From positions 68,829-132,828 of the forward strand of contig CANRDB010000001.1 in NCBI GenBank assembly GCA_947629315.1: a stretch of 64,000 bases of DNA, given 5' to 3'. Both the position numbers and the translations under genes were made by a program. Below the pieces are notes generated by a model, which did not search any database, had not been told where the DNA came from, and saw only the letters and a list, made by a program, of their open reading frames with translations. Source of the stretch: an uncultured Bacilli bacterium (lineage in GTDB: Bacteria > Bacillota_I > Bacilli_A > RF39 > UBA660). Every line of letters begins with the position of its first letter. The stretch's first letter is position 1. Of the stretch, positions 10,250-17,914 are shown one piece after another.

Positions 10250-11106
10250 TCTTCTTCCCCCTTAATCATTAAAACCATAAGGTCATCTAGTGTTATTTTA
10301 TCAATGGTAGAAATATTATATTTGGTTTTAAATTCTTTTTGATTAGGAACTAATACCTCATATTCATATTTTGATTTTTTATACTTTATATAATCTTTTT
10401 TATCAATAGTTCTGAACTCTTTTTCCGTACATTTTACGATTCCATATTTGTTTAATAATTCATCGGTAGTTTTGGATAAAATAATTTCTCCATGATTGAT
10501 AAAAGTTATATAATCAGCAATATGTTCTAAATCCGTTGTAATATGACTAGAAAGTAAAATAGAACAATCATCTTTTTCTAGTATACTTTGAAAGATTTGG
10601 ATTACTTCTGACCTAGCTACTGGATCAAGTCCTGATGTTGGCTCATCTAATATTAAAAGTTTAGGATGATGAGAGAGTGCAGTCACTATTTCTAGTTTTT
10701 TTCTCATACCTTTAGAAAAAGTCTTAATTTGTTTATTCGGTAATAAAGAAAATTCTTTTAAATAATCATGAAACATTTTGGTATCCCAATTTTTATAAAT
10801 ACCTTGCATGGTATGATCTATATCATTAGGTGTCAGAATTTCAGGAAAGAACATATCATCTAAAACAACCCCTATGTCCTCTTTTATTTCTTTATCATAC
10901 TCACGATTATCTAGTCCAAAAATTTTAATTTCACCACTATACGATTGAATAATATCTAATATAGCTTTTATGGTTGTAGTTTTTCCGGCACCATTTTCTC
11001 CAATAAACCCCATAATCATGCCTTTCGGTAAAGTAAATGACACATTTTTAAGTTCAAAATGATCATATTTTTTACAAAGATTTTTAACTTCCAAAGCATT
11101 TTCCAT
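10246..11106 (-). CDS. ABC transporter ATP-binding protein
   Basis: GENGAGKTTTIKAI Walker A, SKGMRKKLEIVTAL signature, LLILDEPTSGLDP Walker B. Confidence 0.95.
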   Translation of the reverse strand: MENALEVKNLCKKYDHFELKNVSFTLPKGMIMGFIGENGAGKTTTIKAILDIIQSYSGEIKIFGLDNREYDKEIKEDIGVVLDDMFFPEILTPNDIDHTMQGIYKNWDTKMFHDYLKEFSLLPNKQIKTFSKGMRKKLEIVTALSHHPKLLILDEPTSGLDPVARSEVIQIFQSILEKDDCSILLSSHITTDLEHIADYITFINHGEIILSKTTDELLNKYGIVKCTEKEFRTIDKKDYIKYKKSKYEYEVLVPNQKEFKTKYNISTIDKITLDDLMVLMIKGEEE

Positions 11107-11108
11107 TT

Positions 11109-11486
11109 CTATTTATCCTCCTCATATAATACATTTAACATTTCATCTAACATTTTCTTGTCTATATTATTCATTTTAGCAATAGCGATTGCTTTATCCA
11201 TAAGTTCTTCTATCTTATGAAATTGTTCTTCTAAAGCAACATCTTTATTGATTTTAGCAACATAGAACCCTTTAGAAGGAACATTTTTCACATAACCCTC
11301 TTTTACTAATTCTTCATAAGCATTTTTGGTTGTTATAACACTACATCGAAGATCTTTCGCTAACGTTCTGATAGACGGTAACAATTCATTTTCTTTTAAT
11401 TCATTAGAAACAATTTTCACTTTTATTTGTTCTTTAATTTGCTCATAAATAGGAACTCCATTTGAATTACTAATGATTATTTCCAT
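11109..11486 (-). CDS. GntR family regulator (YtrA subfamily-like)
   Basis: PIYEQIKEQIKVKIVSNELKENELLPSIRTLAKDLRCSVITTKNAYEELVKEGYV winged HTH; operon with ABC genes. Confidence 0.93.
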   Translation of the reverse strand: MEIIISNSNGVPIYEQIKEQIKVKIVSNELKENELLPSIRTLAKDLRCSVITTKNAYEELVKEGYVKNVPSKGFYVAKINKDVALEEQFHKIEELMDKAIAIAKMNNIDKKMLDEMLNVLYEEDK

Positions 11487-11499
11487 AGTCCACCTCTTT

Positions 11500-11539
11500 T
11501 GTATATATATATTATATACAGAATATGCACAGTTGTCAA
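11500..11539 (-). promoter_or_regulatory. sigma-A promoter with overlapping palindrome (candidate GntR operator)
   Basis: Minus strand TTGACA (11534-11539), 17-bp spacer, TATAAT (11511-11516); perfect inverted repeat TGTATATA-N5-TATATACA at 11500-11520. Confidence 0.75.
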
Positions 11540-11719
11540 CCTATATAAAAAAGAGAAAAGTGATACCCTTCTCTCTTTTAAATAAATTTAACATATTTCT
11601 TCCTATAAATTATATTATCCTATGTACAATCCCAATTGACATAAACATCTTCAAAATTTTCTTTTTCTTGATAATCTATAAAAGAGAATCAGTTTAAAGT
11701 TGTTAAACACCAAGACAAC

Positions 11720-11955
11720 ATTAAAATTGAATCTTTAGTCCCTAATTTATTCATTAAATTCAAAACTACTACTAATATTCTTATGGTTAGACCAATTCCT
11801 TTTAATACGATAAAAATTATTTTTCGTAAGTTTTCAATTTTGTCTTTTCTATATAAAGATTATCTTCTGCCTCATATAAATCAATTCAATAAGAACTATC
11901 AACTCCTAGAATTTTTGCTAATTTTGAAATAGATATTATATCAAAAAACAAACTC
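11720..11955 (-). pseudogene. possible degraded HTH-type fragment
   Basis: Minus strand reads SLFFDIISISKLAKILGVDSSY*IDLYEAEDNLYIEKTKLKTYEK* with an in-frame TGA; HTH-like KLAKILGVDSSY. Confidence 0.3.
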
Positions 11956-12054
11956 TATAGAGTTGTTTTGATAAAATTTTATTTGTTTCGTAATTTTTTC
12001 ATGAGAAAACCTCTAGAATTTTTCTAAAGGTTTGTCTACATGCTGTATAAATTA

Positions 12055-12807
12055 TCATGATATGTTTATTCTTTTTAATTTCAAAGTTAAGTGATAAGCA
12101 ATGTATATAGCAAATTCTAAAGAAAAAAGAAATAAAATAGTGAAACTAACTTCTTTTATGAAAGAATCATACACAGTTCCATTAAAATAATTCCATGGAA
12201 TCAATGTAAAGTTATTTTTTGCACTTGCATAATAAGGTGTTATCATAAATCCAACTAAAAATATCGAATCTAAAACTAAAGTTATTTTACTTTTAAAATT
12301 AATATAAATCATGGTGGAAATAGCGGATATCAATATACCAATAACTATATATCTTACTAAATAAAATATAATATAGGAAAGATTACTAATACCATAATCT
12401 GAATAAAAATAAATTTGAATTTTCCCAAATTTATAAACATATAAAATTGAAAAGTAAAGCAAGAAAAACAATAATAAATAAAATAAATTCAAGAAAACTA
12501 CGTTTTTTAGCGTCTCTTTAATATAATTATTTTTAGTTTTTAATCTAATAATATACAAATTAAAATCTTCACTAAATACTGTGCAAGTATTTAATGTATT
12601 TAATAATAGTAAAGAAAACATAAAAATATTAAAAATTTCATATTGAAAAGCTATAGATATTGCATCTATAATATTTTCTGTTCCATTACTTAATACAACA
12701 CTACCATATAATGAAAGTACTACAGTCATTATAAAAATAACTTTGAATCTATCAGTCGAGGAAATGTAATTTAAAATTTTTAATTGATTATGCAATTTGG
12801 TTTTCAC
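12055..12807 (-). CDS. ABC-2-like membrane protein
   Basis: 250 aa, about 6 TM segments; operon position in ABC cluster. Confidence 0.7.
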   Translation of the reverse strand: MKTKLHNQLKILNYISSTDRFKVIFIMTVVLSLYGSVVLSNGTENIIDAISIAFQYEIFNIFMFSLLLLNTLNTCTVFSEDFNLYIIRLKTKNNYIKETLKNVVFLNLFYLLLFFLLYFSILYVYKFGKIQIYFYSDYGISNLSYIIFYLVRYIVIGILISAISTMIYINFKSKITLVLDSIFLVGFMITPYYASAKNNFTLIPWNYFNGTVYDSFIKEVSFTILFLFSLEFAIYIAYHLTLKLKRINIS

Positions 12808-13759
12808 TTGACTTAATCACTTCCTCTTTATTTTTATAGCATTTAGAAATAAATATTGATGATATCGCTTGTAAAATAAATGATATTATAATTACATATA
12901 AACAAGACTTTCCATCATCAAAAAACCAATAACCTGTAATAGCAAAAAAATCAGTCAAATTATGGAATCCTAATATCCTATTAATTATCAAGCTATAAAC
13001 TACTATATAAATAAATATATTCACTAAAAAGAAAATCACATAAGACATAAAAATTGCAACTAATTTATTTTTATTATCTCTACAACAATATAAGGCAATA
13101 TTACAGTATAAAATATTCATAAAAAATTGTATTAGACAAATTCCTAAACCATATAAAAAGAAGTTTGAGTATTTCCATTTTCCATACACTGCTAAATCTT
13201 CTAAGCCATCAATTGAGTTAAAATTGAAATTGAATCTGGTGATTAGCATAGAAACAACAAAAACAGTAATTAAAGCGACTGGTGTTAATAAAGAAACTTT
13301 TAGAATAATTTTTTTAACTTTTTTTAAATAATCCTTATATTCCATTCGTAACAAATAATTTTTCAACATTCCACTTGATAAATCTGAATGAATGGTTCCT
13401 ATTAAGGCTATTATAATTAATAATGGGGAAAAATACTGTAATAAATCAAAGTGTGTATTTTCAACAATTTCGCAAGTTAAAGTGATTGCATCAAGTTTTT
13501 TAAACACTGCTTTCGGATTATAATGTTCAATATAAAATTCTAAAAAAGTATTATAATCTTCCTCCGTCTTATAAACCGTTCTCCATTCTTCACAATATTC
13601 ATGATGAGGATTTAATCCCTCATAGCAATTTTCCTTTATGACATAATAATCTTTAGCATATGAAAAATTTTTATCAAAATATTGATAAAATGAAATACCA
13701 GTTACGAAAAGGAAAATCAAAAAGGAAAATATTATATATTTGTAAACTTTTATTTTCAT
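12788..13759 (-). CDS. ABC-2-like membrane protein with large extracytoplasmic N-terminal loop
   Basis: 323 aa; N-terminal TM, loop with Cys (NCYEGLNPHHEYCEEW), then several TM. Confidence 0.7.
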   Translation of the reverse strand: MKIKVYKYIIFSFLIFLFVTGISFYQYFDKNFSYAKDYYVIKENCYEGLNPHHEYCEEWRTVYKTEEDYNTFLEFYIEHYNPKAVFKKLDAITLTCEIVENTHFDLLQYFSPLLIIIALIGTIHSDLSSGMLKNYLLRMEYKDYLKKVKKIILKVSLLTPVALITVFVVSMLITRFNFNFNSIDGLEDLAVYGKWKYSNFFLYGLGICLIQFFMNILYCNIALYCCRDNKNKLVAIFMSYVIFFLVNIFIYIVVYSLIINRILGFHNLTDFFAITGYWFFDDGKSCLYVIIISFILQAISSIFISKCYKNKEEVIKSSENQIA

Positions 13760-13832
13760 AAAAAACTCCTTATAATAAAAAAGTTATGAGCAATAAGAAA
13801 TCATAATATACTTTTTTTGACGATTATTCTAT

Positions 13833-14246
13833 TTAATCAACAACCCAAGTTCCCCAAAAACTTGCTGTGGTTAAAAATGTTTTTTTAGATTTAAGTTGAA
13901 GCTCCCAATTTCCTAAATTTTTACTAACCTCTCCCATATTAATTTTATCTCCTTTTGGAAGTGCTTTATAACCAGTTGATCCTACCCCATGTAATAAGCT
14001 AACTGCATTACCTTCGATTGCACGTCCATCTCCACTTACATTATCATCACAATATAGTGTTTTTACAAATTGGAAAGTATTATTATACTTAAGAAATTGC
14101 TCACTTGTCCAAGTTTTCTTTAGTGCCGGTATCGTAATATCATTTATAACCACTACCGTTGGACTATCATTTATTGCACTTGCACTTACTGTAACAAGAG
14201 CAAATGTTACTATAAAAATAGTTAATGTTATTTTTAAATATTTCAT
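13833..14246 (-). CDS. small secreted protein of unknown function
   Basis: 137 aa with Sec signal peptide MKYLKITLTIFIVTFALVTVSASA and beta-rich C-terminus ending SFWGTWVVD. Confidence 0.8.
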   Translation of the reverse strand: MKYLKITLTIFIVTFALVTVSASAINDSPTVVVINDITIPALKKTWTSEQFLKYNNTFQFVKTLYCDDNVSGDGRAIEGNAVSLLHGVGSTGYKALPKGDKINMGEVSKNLGNWELQLKSKKTFLTTASFWGTWVVD

Positions 14247-14286
14247 AAAAAACTCCTTTCAAATATTTCTTACTGCCCTGCCTAAC

Positions 14287-14973
14287 CTATTTTTGAATCG
14301 ATATTTTTTTTAATTTTCCATCTTCTATTTCGTATACCGTATCGGCGAGCAAATCGATATCGTCCTTGATATGAGTTGCTATTATGATAATTTTTCCTTT
14401 CTTTTTTTCTTCAAGTAAAATGTTTCTAACATCTTTTGCAGTTTCTTTTTCAACCCCATTAAAAGGTTCATCAAATATCATTACATCAGGATCTTCCATT
14501 AAAACTTGGGCAATGCCTAATTTTTGTTTAGTTCCCAACGAATATTTTGAAAATTTTTTATCAATTTCTTGCACCATATTTAACTTCATCATTACATTTA
14601 AAATTTCATCTTTACCAATTTTATTTTGAATTGAAGCTAATAGAAGCAAATTCTCATAGCCCGTTAAATCTGGCAAAAAATTTGGTTTTTCAATTAAAGC
14701 TCTGGTATTTTTGGGAAATGAATTTTCTGAAGAAAAATCTACTCCATTTAATAAAATCTTACCACTTGTTGGTGCATAAAAACCACAAATTAACTTTAGC
14801 AAAACAGATTTACCACTACCATTTCGGCCAACTAATCCATAAATTTTTCCACCCTTAAATTCTATACTTACGTCATCAATTACTTTATGATTTCCAAATT
14901 TTTTAGAGAGATTTATTAAATCTAATTTCATATCTACCTCCAATTCATTTCTATTATTCTTTTTGCTTTCCAT
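14287..14973 (-). CDS. ABC transporter ATP-binding protein
   Basis: GRNGSGKSVLLKLICG Walker A, YSLGTKQKLGIAQ signature, DVMIFDEPFNGVE Walker B. Confidence 0.93.
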   Translation of the reverse strand: MESKKNNRNELEVDMKLDLINLSKKFGNHKVIDDVSIEFKGGKIYGLVGRNGSGKSVLLKLICGFYAPTSGKILLNGVDFSSENSFPKNTRALIEKPNFLPDLTGYENLLLLASIQNKIGKDEILNVMMKLNMVQEIDKKFSKYSLGTKQKLGIAQVLMEDPDVMIFDEPFNGVEKETAKDVRNILLEEKKKGKIIIIATHIKDDIDLLADTVYEIEDGKLKKISIQK

Positions 14974-15629
14974 TTAATCAATAAATTGTCTAACATGAAA
15001 GCAATCATCCAACCAAACAATATTTTATATTCACTACACTGCCAAATATTTTTATCAAAAAAAAGTAAAAATACTATTAATAGAATAACGGAATAATTAT
15101 AATTACAATCCAAAACATTTAAAATTAAATAAAATGTTAATATTAAAAACTGTAAGAATACTATATACCCAGTATCTTTTAAAATTAGATGCATAAATTC
15201 ATAAATATTACTAGGTCCAAAATAAACTATATTTGCCAAAATAAAAACTAATGCATATTCTAAAAGTTTCAGCATGAACATAAATAATATAAAACTAATA
15301 CTTTTCTTCAAAAACCATCTAACAGGATTTGTGCGCAAAAATAAATTATCCAAATTATAACAGAAATCTTTTATATAAATATCAACCATTATAAATAAAA
15401 ATATCGAAACATTTAACAAATACATTAACAATTCTAATATTCCATATTCCCTTAAATCTAACGTAGTTCCTAAAGCAGCTCCAATAAAAGATTGAAACGA
15501 ACTTGAACTAACATCGCCTAATAAAGTTGACATACCTACCATGAACATAAATATTAAAATTATTTTTTTTCGTTTGTGAATTAGATATTCTATATCACTT
15601 ACAAATAAATATTTCATAAAATCACTCAT
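14934..15629 (-). CDS. ABC-2-like membrane protein
   Basis: 231 aa, multiple TM, overlaps start of ATPase gene. Confidence 0.7.
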   Translation of the reverse strand: MSDFMKYLFVSDIEYLIHKRKKIILIFMFMVGMSTLLGDVSSSSFQSFIGAALGTTLDLREYGILELLMYLLNVSIFLFIMVDIYIKDFCYNLDNLFLRTNPVRWFLKKSISFILFMFMLKLLEYALVFILANIVYFGPSNIYEFMHLILKDTGYIVFLQFLILTFYLILNVLDCNYNYSVILLIVFLLFFDKNIWQCSEYKILFGWMIAFMLDNLLIKWKAKRIIEMNWR

Positions 15630-15642
15630 TTAAAATTATTAA

Positions 15643-16401
15643 TTATACTGCTAAATCAACACCATTCATTCCGTCATAGTATCTTTGTGAATTTTGAGAG
15701 AAAGAAAAAACACTTCCATATCCTAATTTTGAAAAAGTATAATCTTTACTAATTGCTAACGATGAAGTTTTAGTTGCATGTTGATAACTTGCATAAACAT
15801 GACCACCTGTATTTACTCTAAATGTTTGAGTAATTTTAAGATTAGAGCCAGATGGTAATTTAAATGAACTTCCTATACCGTTTGTAGTTTTTGTTAAATC
15901 TGAAACGACAGATCTATTATTGTCAACCACTATTGTTGTACTCGGAATCCCTATCAAGGTAGTTCCATCTAAATAGGCTCCCATTACATCATAGCTTCTA
16001 ACAGTTGGATTTTGAGTCCATGTTAATGTTACTGTTAAAACGCAACTTGATGTACAAGCTTTAGAGATCTTTAATGTCCTACTTGCTTGCGTTATACTAG
16101 TCCCTAATGGGTATAGTCCAATTTTAGGATAATCTAAAGACTTTGTTTCTACTTGTTCGTTCATCACACCTAATATTTTAAATTCCATGTATTCTTCTTT
16201 TGTCATGAATGATTGATATCCATCCCAATACATTTTAGAAATAAAATCATATTCATTCTTGCTAAGAGATACTCCATTTTCATTTTCAAAATATTGTTCT
16301 GTAGATAATGCCATTACTTCATCTACAATAGTAAAATAAGTAACAAGCAAAGCCAATGTAAAAATTATGCCATAATATTTAAACTCTTTTATAAAACACA
16401 C
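15643..16401 (-). CDS. secreted protein of unknown function
   Basis: 252 aa, signal peptide, then SLSKNEYDFISKMYWDGYQSFMTKEEYMEFK segment and Ser/Thr-rich beta-type domain. Confidence 0.8.
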   Translation of the reverse strand: MCFIKEFKYYGIIFTLALLVTYFTIVDEVMALSTEQYFENENGVSLSKNEYDFISKMYWDGYQSFMTKEEYMEFKILGVMNEQVETKSLDYPKIGLYPLGTSITQASRTLKISKACTSSCVLTVTLTWTQNPTVRSYDVMGAYLDGTTLIGIPSTTIVVDNNRSVVSDLTKTTNGIGSSFKLPSGSNLKITQTFRVNTGGHVYASYQHATKTSSLAISKDYTFSKLGYGSVFSFSQNSQRYYDGMNGVDLAV

Positions 16402-16409
16402 TTCTCCTT

Positions 16410-16438
16410 TCTATATTTTTATCATAACACTTTGTCAA
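16410..16438 (-). promoter_or_regulatory. candidate sigma-A promoter for the secreted-protein/ABC operon
   Basis: Minus strand TTGACA (16433-16438), 17-bp spacer, TATAGA (16410-16415). Confidence 0.6.
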
Positions 16439-16472
16439 AAAATGTGGGAGTAAGCATTTCTTACCCCCACAT
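16437..16472 (-). terminator. rho-independent terminator of XRE regulator gene
   Basis: Minus strand ATGTGGGGGTAAG-AAATG-CTTACTCCCACAT followed by TTTTTT. Confidence 0.85.
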
Positions 16473-16473
16473 T

Positions 16474-17604
16474 CTAATTCAAATATTTTAATATATAATT
16501 TTTCTGAAACTCATGAATAAGCTTATCTTCTTCCTCACTATCATGATTCCTTAAATTTAAATATAACATGTTAACTAGTTCTTCATTTTCGTACACTCTA
16601 TATTCTAACATTTCCTCATCCATATAATAAATCCATTCTTTAGAAATATTTTTATTTGTTTCAAAAACGTTTAAAAGCTTTTCTTCTTCAAAAAAAGAAA
16701 AATTAATAGTGCAATTGTCATCAATAACTTCTAGAGCACAACTTTCATCTTGGCAAATCATTTTGTTTTTAGAAAATATAATCATACGGTTATTATTACT
16801 TTCACGATTTTCTTCCTTACTAATACCTTCTAAGCCATCTTTTTTTCTTTTTCTAAAAATAAGAGAATCATTAATAAAATCCTTTTTGAAATTTATTTTT
16901 ATATCTTCTGAGGTATCGTTATACTTTATTCTTAAATATAAATTATTCATAATGTTTTTCATATTATTATCATTAAAATACATTTCATATCCATTATAAT
17001 CTTTTAAAAGAATATCATAGTCATCACTTGAAAAAATCAAAACTTCTTCATCGCCTTTTTTGTAAAATAATGTTACTTCTTCTACAATAATGTCATCATT
17101 AAATTCTAAATTTCCTAAACGAAAATACATATTATCATTAGTCACAACTAAAATACCATCTTTAGTATAGAAATTTTCACTTTCGCCACTTATAATATAT
17201 ACTTTAATGGAGTTATAAGAATTGATAAAATAATAACTCAAAAACACGAGTAATAGAGTAACTAGTACTATTATTAATAGCCTTATAATTTTATTTTGTT
17301 TATGACCATAATCCACCATGGTTAGTGCTAATGCTGAAACTTCATTTTCTTTTTCTGCTTTATTTATTCTTTTACCTAATAACAACTCATCAGTGCTAAC
17401 ATCAAATACTTCTGCTAATAAAGTAAATGTATGAGAGTCTGGTAAATTATGTCCATTTTCCCATCTTGATATTGCGTTTCTTGATAGATATAATTTTTCT
17501 GCTAAATCATTTTGACTCATATTTTTTTCTTTTCTTAGTTGTCGAATAAAACTTCCTATTTTTTCTAGGTTCATATTACCACAACTCCTATCATGCTTTA
17601 ACAA
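16474..17604 (-). CDS. XRE-family regulator with single TM and extracytoplasmic C-terminal domain
   Basis: MNLEKIGSFIRQLRKEKNMSQNDLAEKLYLSRNAISRWENGHNLPD HTH; TM IIRLLIIVLVTLLLVFLSYYFI; about 250-aa C-terminal region; likely start MNLEKI. Confidence 0.88.
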   Translation of the reverse strand: MLKHDRSCGNMNLEKIGSFIRQLRKEKNMSQNDLAEKLYLSRNAISRWENGHNLPDSHTFTLLAEVFDVSTDELLLGKRINKAEKENEVSALALTMVDYGHKQNKIIRLLIIVLVTLLLVFLSYYFINSYNSIKVYIISGESENFYTKDGILVVTNDNMYFRLGNLEFNDDIIVEEVTLFYKKGDEEVLIFSSDDYDILLKDYNGYEMYFNDNNMKNIMNNLYLRIKYNDTSEDIKINFKKDFINDSLIFRKRKKDGLEGISKEENRESNNNRMIIFSKNKMICQDESCALEVIDDNCTINFSFFEEEKLLNVFETNKNISKEWIYYMDEEMLEYRVYENEELVNMLYLNLRNHDSEEEDKLIHEFQKNYILKYLN

Positions 17605-17729
17605 TTTACTTTATATTCTCACACAAAAAAATAAAAGTCAATAATATATATCCGAAGCACTTAAAATTTAACTGAAATTATGATTAATATGACACAATTG
17701 AAGTATATTAAAGTCATCCATTGATATGG

Positions 17730-17845
17730 CTCCCTTTGCTTTTTTTATTACTGACAAACCAAATTCAGTATAGCAAAAGGAGTTTTTATTTTAAAGGAAC
17801 ATCGTTAAAACTCTATCGAACTCCCAAACTATCTGGGAGTTTTCT
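17730..17845 (+). ncRNA. candidate plus-strand structured transcript end (two hairpins)
   Basis: CTCCCTTTGCT...TACTGA...TCAGTA...AGCAAAAGGAG-TTTTTATTTT (17730-17790) then ACTCCCA-AACTATC-TGGGAGT-TTTCTT (17820-17845); no plus-strand CDS upstream. Confidence 0.35.
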
Positions 17846-17850
17846 TATAC

Positions 17851-17886
17851 AAAAAAAGCAAATCACCCTTATAGTGTTTGCTTTTT
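17851..17886 (-). terminator. rho-independent terminator of the giant protease gene
   Basis: Minus strand AAAAAGCAAACAC-TATAAGG-GTGATTTGCTTTTTTT. Confidence 0.8.
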
Positions 17887-17914
17887 AACTGTATTTATGT
17901 AAGATAAACTTATC

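Noticed and set aside
11881-11940. In-frame TGA as evidence for UGA=Trp recoding
   Set aside because: Standard-code genes throughout use TGG for Trp and the surrounding frame is otherwise degenerate, so decay is the simpler explanation.
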